A DNA stretch of 64,000 nt, taken from Microplitis mediator (taxonomy: Eukaryota > Arthropoda > Insecta > Hymenoptera > Braconidae). The notes under the pieces are model-generated. The model was not told where the DNA came from. It saw nothing but the letters and a program-made list of their open reading frames with translations, and did no database searches. Location of the stretch: NCBI RefSeq assembly GCF_029852145.1, contig NC_079973.1, forward strand, positions 23,950,422 through 24,014,421, read 5' to 3'. The position numbers and the translations under genes are program-made. Positions 14,078-27,244 of the stretch are shown in pieces (position 1 is the stretch's first letter; every line of letters starts with the position of its first letter).

Positions 14078-16343
14078 CTGCAACAAACAAAAAAAAATTC
14101 GTTTTATTTATTTCTTTTATATATATAAGATGTTAGGGAAGATATTAAAGGGTGTAGAGAGACATTGTTACAATGAGGGTTTTATATAAATGCTAATGTA
14201 CTTTAATATTTAAAAAATAAAAAACGGTTGATAGGAATAAAGAACTAAAGAGACCAGGTAACCAGGTGTGTATCAGCAGTTTTCCCGCCCAATTGGGATG
14301 ACCTGCTGTTTCAACCGGTTGTCAAGCACTCGTAAAAAAGCCCCGTATCATATATTACATATTAATAAATAAATAAATATGTGATATATGTTGAGCCGAA
14401 CCTGTATCGCAACTGTCTAAATACCAAGTAAACATTGGATTTATTTTTTGTATCTCTACTCTTATTTGACACGACATTGACCCAGTTTAGATAACACCCT
14501 AGGGTACTTTTCGCTCACTGATTACTGATAGATCAACATAATCAACTGAGGCTTTTTTATCATTTTAGTTTTCTGCAGGTCAAGCCGTTCAAATTTTGTC
14601 AATAATTTTTTTACGGTTTGAGTTGAATTTTTCTGCAATTGTTATTTAAATAGCAATCGGGATTAAAATTTAAATTCCATTTAAAGTAAAGAAACTAAGT
14701 TTTAATTTTAAAGACTAAGGCAAGAGACCCAATGCCCGATTACTCATGTATTTCTATATCTTTATTTATTAAATATAGATATACAAGTACATGGAGTGAT
14801 CGAGTACTAGTTCCCTGATCGGGTACTGAGTCTCTCTCTCATAATAATTATGGTTAATAAGTATTTCTATGAAATTAAAGATTAATTATAATGTTGTAAT
14901 TAAAATATTTAAATGCTAATTTTTATATCATTAAACAAGATGACATATGTCTCAAAAAGATCTAGTAGACGATAGAATTTCTATGATCAAGTTACTGAAC
15001 AAGTCCCAATAAAAGAACGAAACGTCCAATTTATGCTCAAAATTACAAATTTTTTAATTACTGTCCACCTCCCTATGATTTGCCATTTTATTATTTATAA
15101 TTTACTCAACTTTACGAAATTATTAAAATTTTTTTTCAATCATTATACTCATGATTATTAAAAAAAAATCCATAGTATAAATTAAAGAGCAAAAAATTAA
15201 TTTAAAATAAAAAAAATTTCACTATTGTTAGTTTTTAAAAATAATTTTATGTCGTGTATTTCCATAAATAATAGTAGTATTAAAAGACCAGTAAAGTATA
15301 GTGTAAGCTGTAAAAATTGGCTATAGCAGTAGAGCACAAGCAGCACAAACCAGCAGAGTGTGGCTGACAATGGGCAGCTGCTTCTGCTGCTGTTCGTTAT
15401 ACGAACCGGTGCCTCTGTACATTATTATTATTATTATTTTTATTATTATGACGATTATTGTGTACAGTACACGTTAGACGATACACGATAGTGCAGGAAC
15501 GGTAGAGACAAAACTAATACAATCACAACAGAAACGGAGTATCGTCGTGGTGGCGGGAAAGCAGGTAATAAGTACGAAGCAACAAGGGGGTTTCTACTTT
15601 TCTTTCGGTACTTTCTACACCCAGTGCTGCCGGGTACAGGGGACAATAAATATCAGGGGACCTACAGTGTTCCTCTTCTTCTCCTTCTAAGCTAAACAAA
15701 ACTTTGTAAAATTGTACGTGCTCATATTCAGGAGCTTCCCAAAACCTTGCACACGCACAGGGTAGTAGAGGGCTCGCTTGTGCTGCTGTTTAGCTACAGG
15801 GTGGACTCAATACAAGTGAAAGAAGGGACAACTGGGTTTAGTTTTGCCGTAAGGATCCTGGGGAGAATTTAAACCGTCCGTCCCCTAATGCCAATACCAA
15901 CCCAAATATAATCTGCGCCGTAAACCAGATAAATTTTTGGTATCGTCTTTGCCCAAAAATAAACCTCAAGTTTAACTCATAACTCCGTTATGTGAACTTG
16001 GTATTCATATTTTTATTTTAATAGATAGAGCCCAAGTTAAGTCAGATAATATAATACATAATGTATATAGTAGTATATATGTACATAGTATAGATTTAGA
16101 CTGCAGACGGACACATTGAATTCGAGTTTCAGGCTCAGGTTTATTAATAAACACGTAGCACGTGCCCACAGCGCACAAACTTGCGGGATATTTTACATGT
16201 TCATTATATGTTACAGTACTGGTCATTAAAATCTGCTTAAAAAAAAAAAATTACATACTCCGTCTCGTGTTACAAAACAAATTTCACGTGCTATTATTAT
16301 TATTATTATTATTATTATGGACAGATAAAATAAAATGACTCAC
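14078..16343. other. inferred leader intron of the RBM24-like gene
   Basis: Contains the palindromic MITE at 14719-14834, a CAG/CTG-rich patch around 15320-15400, and AT-trinucleotide repeats near 15421-15447 and 16290-16318. No coding exon is recognised. Minus-strand ORFs near 15.5 and 16.1 kb show no homology I know. Confidence 0.4.
14719..14834. repeat. palindromic MITE, GATCGGGTACT family (copy 1)
   Basis: Left arm GAGACCCAATGCCCGATTACTC pairs imperfectly with right arm GAGTGATCGAGTACTAG...GGGTACTGAGTCTC around an AT-rich centre. Similar copies lie at 50471-50592 and, one-armed, at 43335-43390. Confidence 0.6.
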
Positions 16344-16540
16344 CTATAGCAAATTATTTTATTAAGACAAAAATTCCCAAGGACACAAATCCGCACAAAA
16401 AATAATTAACCGCAAGAACACCGTAAATCACAAGTAATTTACTCGCACACAATTAAAAACTTTCTCACAAAATAATTAAGTGTAATAATCAATTGATAAA
16501 TTTATTGTGAGTAGAAAAAATATATATTAATATTGTTGCG
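16344..16540 (-). other. candidate non-coding first exon of the RBM24-like gene
   Basis: On the minus strand a strong donor, GCTATAG|GTGAGTC, ends at 16344. It would splice to the acceptor at 14077/14078. The segment has no long ORF. Its 5' limit is a guess, placed near the TTTAAATAGTACGCCGC sequence that borders a GC-rich patch. Confidence 0.4.
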
Positions 16541-16544
16541 ATAA

Positions 16545-16765
16545 CATGCGGCGTACTATTTAAAGGGCGCGCGCGCACACACCCGTCACGGAGAAATATC
16601 CACGTGCGAATGACGATTCAAGATCTGAGACAGCTGCGACACGAATGTTGGTTCGCCAGAACGCGAAGCCTCCTGGGGTGCTGACGTCCATTGGCTAGCG
16701 AGCGGGTCACGTGGTCACCCCCCTACTCCGGCGATCACTCATCGAATCTCCCTGTCGCCCTCTAC
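16545..16765 (-). promoter_or_regulatory. GC/CpG-richer candidate promoter of the RBM24-like gene
   Basis: This patch is far richer in G+C and CpG than its surroundings, with an alternating GCGCGCGCGCACACAC run, two CACGTG E-boxes (around 16600 and 16709) and a TGACGT CRE-like core. It sits just upstream of the candidate non-coding first exon. The promoter role is inferred from position and composition. Confidence 0.4.
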
Positions 16766-17659
16766 CCTCTGCTTGCTAGACTCCCTTGTGTCTCCTCTTT
16801 GTTCCTCACTCAAAACTGTTAACTTTCAACTCACTCTCAGCTCTCAACTCTCAGCTTATATTACACTCTTACTCTAGACAGACTCAATACATACTCACGG
16901 GCTTACTGCTTCTTATACTTTTACTTCTTTTTACTCTACTCTGTACTTTTTGTTTCCTCAACCTCTTCTGTGCACACAAATTTTATCATATCTTCTACCC
17001 TCACTTACTCCATTTTTTCTTATCTCTATACCTAATTTTTTTTTTTTTTTTATTATAATTATGTAGAATAGATCAATCAATATTGATATTAATTTCAAAA
17101 TATGCCGATTTTAAATACAAGCCAATAACAGATTTAATTTATGTATAAAAAAAGTACAGACTTGATATAAAAAATTTTCAAAATTAATATAAAAATAGAT
17201 TTTTTAATTTTAAAAATTGTAAGTTTTTTTTTGTTGATAAAAATTTTGTATTTTTTTTTTTCGTTACAAAATAAAATTTTGGTCCTTCTAAAGGTAACCA
17301 AATAATTATTGGCTTCAATTTTACGAAGGAAAATTTTTTCATACATATGTATGTATAGGGTAGAAGTTGGCTGCCCAATTTCAAAATACAGTAAGGGACA
17401 AATTTTTCAAAATAGATTTTTTATTATTTTTAGTTTCAGTGAAGTCTTGTGAGCATGATTCAAAAATTTAATTTTTGTCAGTAACTGTCTTTTGAAATTG
17501 GGCAGCCGAAGTACCATTTGTGGCCACTGCTCCATTTTTTGACAATTGATACTTTATTTTAATTAATGAAAAAGCATAAAATAAAATTTCCATTTTAACA
17601 GTGGGATAAAAGTATCTTTGAATCTATTTTTTAAATTAATTTTGCCATTGGGTCTTTTA

Positions 17660-17803
17660 CTCTCTAAACATGAATAAGTGAAATAAGTGAATATTAACTA
17701 ATTCTGAGCGCTAACCGAACCACTTTTTGAAATTAGTGGTTCGGTTTGCACTTGGAATTAGTGAATATCCAAATATTTTCACTAATTCATGTTTAGAGAG
17801 TAC
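17660..17803. repeat. foldback element, ACTCTCTAAACATGAAT ends
   Basis: Ends ACTCTCTAAACATGAAT and ATTCATGTTTAGAGAGT are perfect inverted repeats. A second inner stem, ACCGAACCACT / AGTGGTTCGGT, makes it a near-complete hairpin. Confidence 0.75.
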
Positions 17804-18970
17804 GAATTATTTTATTTAAATTTTTCAAGTGTCCAAAACTGGCCCTAAAGTAATCAAAAGTACCTTTTCCCTGTGTATGAAGATACTTTTTCATAAAAAA
17901 GTATTTTTTAATTATTATCATATTTTGTCGCAAATTATTTTTTAAAATAAATAACATATAAAAATAAAAAACAGAAAGCAAGGCCTTAAAGTTATTACGA
18001 GATTTAGTTTCTATATTTTACAAGTTGATTTAATGCTAGCGCATGTGTATTTTGGGTACATTAGAGTACATTATGTACATTAGCGTTTATTTTATTTTTC
18101 TGTTTTGTCTTTTTTTTTTTTTTTTTTTTTTTTACCGCGACTGTACACTCTAAGTAACGTAGCGCGACGCGCCCAATCTATAAACTACTTTCATCGGTGA
18201 ACTGACGCGAGTTGTGAGCCGGCTCTGGTTTCCGTTGCTATTCTTGTATATCAAAACTCGCATACTGGCGTTCACGCATCCAAATGTCTCTTTTGTGTCT
18301 TCCGAAGCCAGATATTTTATCATCATAATAAATTATAATATCAATTAATACATTTTAATTGATGGTTGCGAAATTTCGGAGTCTCCATTCCAGACAATTA
18401 GACATTTTTCATCTTAATTATTTGCTGGATATTTCATCCACATTTTCCTGAGGTCTTTGTGATGGGCATTGTTTGGCTTAAATATAAAAAGATCGAGGTG
18501 GTCGATCGTCTCAATGCAACAGCACACGTATATTGTAGTTTTTGGTACACATATGTATGTATAGACGTATGCGATACGCCGGAACATCAGCTGTTGGAAT
18601 AATCGTTGGAGTCGATGGCAGCTGTTCTGAGGAGAGAGTCGTGCCTCGTTTTATTTTTTCGACTCGAAAATTTTTTCGTTGCATTTAAACAAAATCTTTT
18701 GTTGTTTAGTATTTACCTCAGTTATACTTTTATTACAAATTATCATTTTCGGAGCGAAAAAAATTTTTTTAGAGCAAATTAATTCATTAATTTTATTGAT
18801 ACCTAATTATAATCAATCATTTTTTAATTTGTATACCAATTATTTGAAATTTTTCAAGAAATAATTTAAAATTTTAAATTAACATCATAAGCTAACGTTT
18901 GAAATTTAAAAATACAAGATACATTTGAAATTTTTTTATTCAAGGTTTATTTTTAGTCCGTTTTTTTTTT

Positions 18971-19139
18971 TTCACTGCAGGAGTTATTTTTTTTCTTCAA
19001 ATAGACATAAAAAAATCAACTTAATATTTAAAAATTACAATTAATAATAAGTAACAAATTTTTAATTTTTTAGTAAAGTTAATTTTTTTTTTCATGTCAA
19101 TTTTAAGTAAAAAAAAAAAAAAATAACCCCTGCAGTGCA
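18971..19139. repeat. foldback element, CACTGCAGG ends
   Basis: TTCACTGCAGGAGTTATTTT at the left is mirrored by AAATAACCCCTGCAGTGCAA at the right, with an AT-rich interior and no ORF. Confidence 0.6.
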
Positions 19140-20735
19140 AAGAACAATGAAGTCTAGTTTTTCAATGCCTGTAAAAATCGTTATTTGATCGAAGCGGTTT
19201 AAAAATTGAAAAAATTACAAGGGTTGAAAAATGATAAAAATTTCAAAATTAGTCACAGTGTCACTCTGTGAGCTTTTCAATGTGTTTTCCTGTTTTTAAA
19301 CTCAGTTCAAGTAAAATCAGCCATCGAAAAAAATCAGGTCTCTTAAATCTCGCGAAATTACTCACTGACCATTGGAGTAATTTACCGCTCATATATTTTG
19401 TCCACAAAAATAATTAAGAAAGCTATACATGTTTTTAAAATAATTAGCCTATAAAATTTGATTTAACATAAAAAAAAAAAAAAAAAAAAAATAACTGATA
19501 TAGCAGTAGAGCAAATGTTGGTGTATGCTACATGACAGCATGGTGTGGTTGGTATGGTATAGTAAGGAATGGAAGGAAGAAGACCCCATAGGTTCGTGGC
19601 ACGCGCTGCCAGCTGCCCCACAGCTGTCTTTTAAAAGCGACATTTTCTTTCTTTTTCTCTCTTCATACACACACACACATACACACAACAGCCTACCCCT
19701 CAGTAATTTCCAAGCCACTCTTACTTAGCTCTTGCTCTGGCTCCTTTACGTTTTACTTCTCAACCTCTATATCTAACACACATTACCCATTACATCCTAT
19801 CCCACTGTCCCAGAGAAACCGAAAGCTAAAAGTATTCCTGCATGCTGCATCAGACCATCGCATGACATCCTTCTTAAACTCACATTCACATCCACATCGA
19901 TATTTACCAAAACTAAACAACACAACAATGCGGCCTCATATTCACCGATTCTTATTTTATGTAACGCAACACATTTATCCTCGATACAAATCTATATCCC
20001 ATTTCCCATATGTGACCGACAATAAAGAAAAACTACAGACTATGCAGACAACAGAAAATTTTATTTCGGCCTATTGTTAATATAAAATACATAAATCGAT
20101 ACTAAAATGTCATAATTCATAACGCGAGGAAAGTCATTGTATATTGTAATAAAAACACATGGATTACTTCTACAAGTTACGTTATATATACTTAACATTA
20201 TTAGCGGCTATATTTACATAAATTTTGTGCGCCGTGTAGGCATGATTGAAATTTAAATGTTAAAAATGTTACATAAAATTAACTACACTCCTGCCTATGG
20301 CATTGAATTTGCGGTATTTCGTCCGGTTTATCGCGACACCGTATACATTATAGGTAAAAAAAATTAACTGACGGATATATAATATATATAGCAGGAAATA
20401 TTCTTGTTTCGTTAAGTGTTAAAGTACAAGTACGGCACTTTGGCTATTGGGTTTCTATTGGAGCTTTATATTTAGGATACGGTGGAGTGACAAAAAGAAG
20501 ACAAAGCCCGTTGATACTACCTTGGATGTATGTATTAAAGTATAAAGAGGGTAAAAACGTGTTGTATGTATCAGCAAAGCGGAGACAGAAGGTGGTATAA
20601 GTGAAAAAAAGGATGAAGGAAAATAAAAAAGCGCAAAAAATGTCGCACTACACCGTAAGGGCCGGAAATCCGAGGGCGTCAACCCCTACTTGTAATTCTT
20701 TTCCACACTCTCTAGTTATTTTAATTTAAATAATA

Positions 20736-20737
<2 letters not shown>

Positions 20738-20793
<56 letters not shown>
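20738..20793. repeat. (TA)n microsatellite
   Basis: About 55 bp of uninterrupted alternating TA followed by a poly-T run. It accounts for a spurious Tyr-Ile repeat ORF on the minus strand. Confidence 0.95.
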
Positions 20794-20799
<6 letters not shown>

Positions 20800-21143
20800 T
20801 TTTGTATTTTTTGAATAAAATAATTCTGGGACTTGTATAATTTTTTTGAGCTTCAGTCTAAATAATTCAAATTTATCAAGTATAGAGAAATTTTTAATAA
20901 GACAGACATTTGGTGTCTGCTCGCGACTAACTACGATGAGTTGTGTATACAAATGTGCGAGTGCGTGTGTGTAAGTATACGCACGGCGAGTTAGAGACAG
21001 TATTCTGTAAATAGATGAGCTCGTCTTCCCCCAATCTGGTCTTAAAATAAAATTAAATTTTCCATAGAATCACTAGCTGCTCATATTTACTATATTGCTG
21101 ACAGATGATATCAGTCCTTAGACAAAATGACGACTTTTTTATA

Positions 21144-21145
<2 letters not shown>

Positions 21146-21187
<42 letters not shown>
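21146..21187. repeat. (TA)n microsatellite
   Basis: About 40 bp of uninterrupted alternating TA. Confidence 0.95.
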
Positions 21188-21190
<3 letters not shown>

Positions 21191-21651
21191 ACGTCATTTA
21201 TTTACGCGTATCTTAAATGTTTTATAATATATAGAATAGTGAGCCGAAAAAAAAATTTTGAAAACAAAAGAGAAATTTGATTAAAATTCTATTTCAATAA
21301 GTAGTTTTAAAAGTGTTATCATGATATATATTTTTAGGTTTTTAAGTACAGTAATTTCATAGTACATCTGTGCAATCTACATATACAATTGTGTCAATAA
21401 AAATATGTGGTTACATTATTAAGTTCACTCTTCATATATATTATTTTTTTTTTTTTATAACATATTAGTCAATAATTTAATATAATAAAACTATTTTTCA
21501 TTTTATTAATAATAATAATAAATGTGTTTAATTGTGCATTTTATTGTTTCGAGTTATTGATGTCTTAGTTTAAAATTTTTTGTATACCAATTGTTTCCAT
21601 AGTCTACATTTGGAAGAATATTAAAAACCTTATTACATATTTTCCTACATA

Positions 21652-22333
21652 TACACGGAGAGAAATTTATGGTAACCGTTCCTAGTACGTTTATGAAATA
21701 TCATCCCATACCTTTATGGTGATGATTACTTGGAATTATGGGATATAGGCCCATACTTTCTGGGAAAAGTTCCTATAAGTATGGGAACAATTCCTATCAT
21801 TATGGTAACAGTTCCCATATCGCATGTGAAAGAATTATGGTAATGATTAACATAATATTATGGTCATCGTTACCATATATTATGGTAACCGTTACCCCAC
21901 GGAAAGAACTTTTCTTTAAAAATTACCGTTAAATTCACTGTAATCGTGGGACATAATGCAGCGCTTTTAATTATTACCATTTTTGAAATAAAAATTACGA
22001 AAAAATTTATTTATTTTGTGGTAGACTTGATAAAATTTACCGAAAATCGAATAAAATTTACAGTAGACTACGGTAAAATTTGTTGAAAAAAAGTTAAAAA
22101 TTATCTCACTTACCGACAAATGTTTAGGTCGTGCCATTCGTCCCACGATTACAGTGAATTTAACGGTAATTTTTAAAGAAAATTTCTTTCCGTGCATAAT
22201 ATTATAGTAATGATAACTATAATATATATGGGTGCCGTTTCTATAATCAACATTTAAAAAAAACCGGTTACCATGCATTATGGGAACCATTCTCATAATA
22301 TATTATAATTGTTACCATAAATTTCTCTCGGTG
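21652..22333. repeat. nested MITE: CACGGAGAGAAATTT outer element with an inner element
   Basis: Outer ends CACGGAGAGAAATTTATGGT and ACCATAAATTTCTCTCGGTG are inverted repeats. The interior is full of ATGGTAACNGTTMCCAT-like words. A second complete foldback (21896-22196) lies inside, with arms CCACGGAAAGAAC... and ...TTTCTTTCCGTGCA and the shared inner stem ACGGTAATTTTTAAAGAAAA. Confidence 0.75.
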
Positions 22334-22482
22334 GATATTCGCATACTTTTTAACAGTTGCATCAATAACTCTCACATAAATACGTTTTCATTTGACGTTC
22401 CCTGGGTCATCCACGTTTTTCTTTGCCAAGATAAAAGAATGCACCTCACGAGTGTCAATACGGTAACACCTAAAAATATTCC

Positions 22483-22726
22483 TACACTGATAGAAGGATT
22501 TCTTAGTATTTAAGAAACCATTTCTTAAATATATTTCTTACTATTTAAGAAATGACTTTTTAATAGTTTAGAAATCATGCTTAAGAAATGATTTCTTAAC
22601 TATTAAGAAATCATTTCTTGAATAGTAAAAAATATTTGTTAAATACAAAAAAATGATGTGTAAGAAATGATTTCTTAAATACTAAGAAATCTTTTTTAAA
22701 TGCTAAGAAATCCTTCTATCAGTGTA
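22483..22726. repeat. palindromic MITE, ACACTGATAGAAGGATTTC family (copy 1)
   Basis: Ends TACACTGATAGAAGGATTTC and GAAATCCTTCTATCAGTGTA are perfect inverted repeats. The whole interior is built from TTTCTTAA/TTAAGAAA words. A shorter copy sits at 62843-62933. Confidence 0.85.
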
Positions 22727-23004
22727 ATAATTTTGTATCGACTTAAATTAAGCTTCATATATATATATCTTATATCTAACGTAAATAAGTTTTCCAACTA
22801 ACTGTTCTATTAATTTTCTCGCTTAGCCGATTAAAGATTAAAAAGTTGCCCTGCTGACAATCATTAATTATATATAATTATCAGTGTACATTAAAATTTT
22901 CTGTTGCAAAGTAAACGAAGATATGAAATATATATCAAATAATACTACGGTCGAACACTTAAAAACTAATTTATAAAAATAAAAATAAAAGCAACAACAA
23001 ATAA

Positions 23005-25296
23005 TTATTCAAATTTACTCGAAGGTCTAAAACTATTTGTATTAATTTTACTGTTTTTATCATTGTTAGGAAATTTAAGTGCTCTTGCGTATGGTGGGTA
23101 GATTGGCCAGTGTTCGGTCGTTGCTGAAAAAGAACCGCTCGATGAGTGATCAACTGGAATTTCGTAAAAAGATTCGGGATGATAGTAATCTTGATTAAAC
23201 GCTCCTTGTCCATATCCAGGTCCAGGTCCATGTCCATGTCCATGTACATGTCCTTGTCCATATCCATATTCGTAAATATTAGGCGGGGGAGCATATTGTA
23301 TTTCGTTTGGATAACCATATGAATGAGATGGCAATCCGGGTATTGCGGGTATCAAATTAATATTATTTATATTTTGTGGATTTCCGCCATAATATCCAGG
23401 ATGAACAGTTGTATTGATTGGAGGTACTGTAGTTGATACCATTTGAGTGCCATTCTTATTAATGTCACCAGTGGTTCCATTAGTTTTATCATTATTTTGT
23501 CGAACTGTTGGTTCTGGTGTTTTAGAAACCATTGGAACATCACTATTACCAACATTAAGACGTGTCCCTTGTCTTTGTTCTAGATCATTCTAAAATAAAA
23601 AAAGAAAAATTTTTTTCTCCATTTTTAGGCAAAATGGGATATTTTCAAACAAATACAACTGTAGTTTATTTATCGAGTTCGAGCGTCTTATTATATCTGC
23701 CCGATATTATCCGGAATTGTACTAGATTACTTTTTGTAAGAAATACTACTCAAAAAGTACGCCAATGAGTACCTATAGGCGGCAGATTACCGATCGCAGA
23801 TAATAAAAGGCGCTTGAAATTGATGAAAAATATTCCCTGATAGCCACACTTTAAAGATAATTGCTCAGCAAGTTTTGCAGTGAAACATTTTCGGCTAATT
23901 TAACGTCAAGTTTCAGGTAAACTTCGGCTGGATAATACTTGCGTGCAAGTTGATGCAAATCTACGGCCGTCATCTGAATGTAATTTGACAGAAGAACTTG
24001 CCGTCAATTTGAAGTGAAACGTTCAGTCGACTTAACGTCATTGTCTAACAGTAATACTTGTAGTCAAATTGAATAAAAAGTTACAGACAATTTACTGTCA
24101 ACTTAAAGGGAATTGCTTGCTCTCCAACACTTTCCTTTAAGTTGCCTTCAGAATACGGCAGTAGCTTGAAGTTAACTTACGGTTAAGGTGATTATCAAGG
24201 TAAAAATTATATTTTTTGCACTGCTGACGTCACAATTTGAATGATTAGGTATTTTTATTACCCGCTATGCCATATATAATATTTTTAGCTGCCGACTGTA
24301 GGTACTTAATGTCGTACATTTCGAGTATGTGTTATAAAAAAATTTGAGACCAAGTATTAGAAGAAAAAATAATTCATGAGCATTTGAAGTCACTCGTAAA
24401 AGTAATGAATGTAAATTTAAAACCATTTTTCAGAAAAATTTTTTTTTTCTGTCCCATTTTTTCAGGCCCCTAACTAATATTTAATAAAAATATTTATTTA
24501 CTTACATTTATTTCTTCAATAGACTCTTTAATAACGTCTTTTAAGACCGAGCGATTGACAATTCCCAATTGCTCTCTATCATCTTTGTTAATAACTTTAA
24601 TGTTTGACGTTTCTTCAGCACTATTGTTAACTTCATAATTATTTAAGTTATTCATAGAAATTTTTTGAATGTCGTTAGAAGTTTCTTTGCCAGCCAACTG
24701 TGACCTTAGGTGACCGAGCATATTGTAAATTGAGCGGAGTGACTGATCGAAAAGACTCGTAGAAAGTGCAATGTATGGATAAGTTGAATCATAAACGTTA
24801 AAGTTATCCTGTAATGATGATATTGGAGGCATTGGTAAGCTCCGATTAGTATCCATGAATATGGTCATTGGCCGTGGGTGTCGCTTGGTTACAGCATTAC
24901 TTGCTGTTAACAACAATTCTGGATTTGATGGTGATGATGATGATGCTAATGCTGCAGAACTAGCTAAACTACCGATTCCCAAACCAGTTAAAAATGATGG
25001 TGCGTAAAAAAATTTAGCATTACGATTCTGCCCAACAGATTTAACTGTTTCTGATTTATTTCTATCACTTTTCGATGACAAATTTATTTTTGGTTCAACT
25101 GGTGGACTAATATTTGAATGTTGCGATTTTTCTATTATCGACGAATTATTGAGTGACTTTGAATTTATTTCTATGAAAAAGTATATTTATATATCTTGTT
25201 ATTAAAAAAAATTGTATTTATTCTATAGGTAAATTACTTACCGATTAACTGAGCATTAAAGGTAATAATTAAAATAAATACTTGCAAGAACGTCAT
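23005..25296 (-). CDS. predicted secreted orphan protein, Gly/His/Tyr-rich C-terminus
   Basis: Three minus-strand exons fit exactly: 25242-25296, 24506-25170 and 23005-23589, with GT-AG junctions in phases 1 and 0, giving 1305 nt and 434 residues. Exon 1 encodes a hydrophobic start (MTFLQVFILIITFNAQLIG) that reads as a signal peptide. Exon 2 is Ser/Asn-rich with a hydrophobic patch (SFLTGLGIGSLASSAALA), a basic TKRHPRP segment and an acidic Lys/Glu-rich end. Exon 3 is Asn/Thr-rich and then Pro/Gly/Tyr-rich, including the repeat GHVHGHGHGPGPGYGQG. No family is recognised. The composition resembles secreted structural, cuticle or silk-associated proteins, or an insect secretion, but no specific role is supported. 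A TCAGT initiator-like sequence lies about 25 bp upstream of the ATG. The clean exon structure is the main evidence that this gene is real. Confidence 0.85.
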
Positions 25297-26120
25297 TTTG
25301 TGGTGATCAAAGAGAAACTGATAGAATTTCGTGTGAGCAAGTAGACAAAGTCTCTGGTAAATATGCGGGTTATTACATGTCCCTCATTATTTCAGATGAA
25401 AGTTAGCGTACTATTGATAAGAGATAAAAAAAGAAAATTTTAAAACCAACTTTATTAGGTTTTTAGTCCAGTAAAAATACTTCCGGTTGACGATTAAACG
25501 AAATGACAATTCAAGGAAATTATTATTCATCTTAAAATTTAATTAAATTTATATATAAATTATAGCCTCTCATTTTTTTTTATATTTGCAGCTTTCAAAA
25601 TATTTATCAATAATTTCGTACTAACCAAGAGGAATTTGTAGTTCATTTCTTGAAAACTTTTGTATTATTTATGGCCGTCTTCTGTTAGGAAGGAGTTGCT
25701 GTGCTTCATTTTCTGCAATTAAATATAAAATTATTATAAAAAATTTTTTTGTTTCATTTGAAATAAAAATAAAAATTTTACCTTTGATATTTTATGTTTG
25801 TACGTTTCGGAGAATTCGCCATCAGATAATTTTCATAAAGTTTAATTAAATAAACTAATACGACTACTTTTTTTTTCAAATTTTTTCTATAATCACTTAA
25901 TTAAAATTAATTTTTACAATATTTAGCCCTTCGATTATTTTTTTTAACCGTAGATAATTTTAAGCTCCTAGATATTTTTTTATCCTCTAGATAATTTTTA
26001 TTCTTCTGCCTACTTATATATTTTTGATATTGAAAATTTATTTAAATTATTCTTTTGCACGGAGGGAATTTTATGGTAAAAGTTACCATCAAGTTGTAGT
26101 ACAATTTTTAAACTGAATTA

Positions 26121-26715
26121 TACACTGTAAAAAATCGGGAGTGAATCCGGATTTAATTTCAATCCGAATTCACTCCGGATTCACTCCGCCACTCGGAGTT
26201 TCGGAGTTTTAAAAAAAATCACTCCGCATGCGGAGTGAATTGGGAGTTTTTTTTTAGCGGAGTGATCTCGGAGTGACGCGGATTTTATTTCACTCCCAAA
26301 TCACTCCGGTCCGGAGTTTTAACTTTAAATGAATTTATATTAATTAATATTAAACCATTAAACAATGTGTGTGTGTTCGGGTGTATGCGTGTGTGTGTTT
26401 GGGTGTGTGTGCGTGCGTGCAAATGTGTGCGCATGTGAGTGCGTGTGTGTGTTTGAGTGTGTGCGGATGTGAGTCCGGTTGTGTGTGCGTGTATGTGTTC
26501 GGGTGTGTGTGCTTGTGTGTGTGTGTGAGATTTTATTTAGTGGAGTTATTGTTTATTAATAATATTTTCAAAACCCTCTCCGGAGTGAATTTCACTTAAT
26601 AAAAAATTAAATACTCCGTAAAAACTCCCCTTCGGAGTGAATAATTAAAAATTCATTCACTCCGCATTTACTCCGGATTTAATCCGCATTCACTCCGCGA
26701 ATTTTTTACAGTGTA
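26121..26715. repeat. MITE, ACACTGTAAAAAA family with CACTCCG interior (copy 1)
   Basis: Left end TACACTGTAAAAAATCGGGA and right end GAATTTTTTACAGTGTA form terminal inverted repeats. Both flanks are built of CACTCCG/CGGAGTG words. A GT-rich microsatellite (26364-26530) occupies the centre. Relatives lie at 38915-39700 and 49081-49727. Confidence 0.85.
26364..26530 (+). repeat. (GT)n-rich microsatellite inside a MITE
   Basis: Imperfect GTGTGT/GTGCGT array. It creates a spurious Cys/Val-rich ORF. Confidence 0.9.
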
Positions 26716-27244
26716 TGATTGATAATATCATTTAAATTATTAAATAAACAATCTGAATGGTAGTATCTACCATCTATATGGTAAAATTTACAATTATTTA
26801 TGATAACCAGAAGTTATAACTGTTATTATCTTAAATAATTACTACTATCATAAAAAATCGTAATTCTTAATACCCTGATGGTAATGGTTAATATCAACCT
26901 AAATAATGATGACCATCTAAGTTAATAAAAAATTAGTTATACAAACGTTATAGTCTGACGCTTGTCTATGTGTAATTTGTTAAACTGGGGAAGTGATTAA
27001 TTTCACACACACACGTACGCAAACATGCACACACACGCACAAATGTGTGCGTATCAGCTGATCAATAATGTAATACGCGAGTTTTTACTTCGGTTTTATT
27101 GAGTGGAGCAATTTTTTATTAATAATATTTTCAAAACTCCGTTCGGGAGTGAATTTCACTCCGAGGGGAGTGAATAATTAAAAATTCATTCACTCCGCAT
27201 TCATTCCGGATTTAATCCGCATTCACTCGAAAAATTTTTTTTTT

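Larger units (their letters stand above)
16786..22970. other. gene-free intergenic region, repeat-rich
   Basis: No ORF here looks like a real gene; the longer ones are low-complexity T/C- or A/T-rich artefacts. The region holds foldback elements (17660-17803, 18971-19139, 21652-22333, 22483-22726), a poly-T tract at about 18111-18133, (TA)n tracts and a CpG-richer patch at 18135-18300 that could be a promoter or decayed exon. Confidence 0.5.

Noticed and set aside
16786..17058. 90-codon plus ORF, Leu/Phe-rich and transmembrane-like
   Set aside because: Pyrimidine-rich low-complexity DNA. It starts at a non-ATG-like context and has no partner exons.
20716..20952. Minus ORF with Tyr-Ile repeats
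   Set aside because: Translation of a (TA)n microsatellite.
22483..22726. Regularly repeated TTTCTTAA words, considered as a CRISPR-like array
   Set aside because: The genome is eukaryotic and the words form a palindromic MITE with perfect inverted ends; there are no unique spacers of constant length.
22971..23318. 115-codon minus ORF with Met-Asp repeats
   Set aside because: Alternative frame of the Gly/His repeat region of the secreted-protein gene, whose true frame is fixed by the splice phases.
26369..26599. Cys/Val-rich 76-codon ORF that looks like a cysteine-rich peptide
   Set aside because: Produced by the GT-rich microsatellite at the centre of a MITE. The same applies to the minus ORF at 55077-55316.
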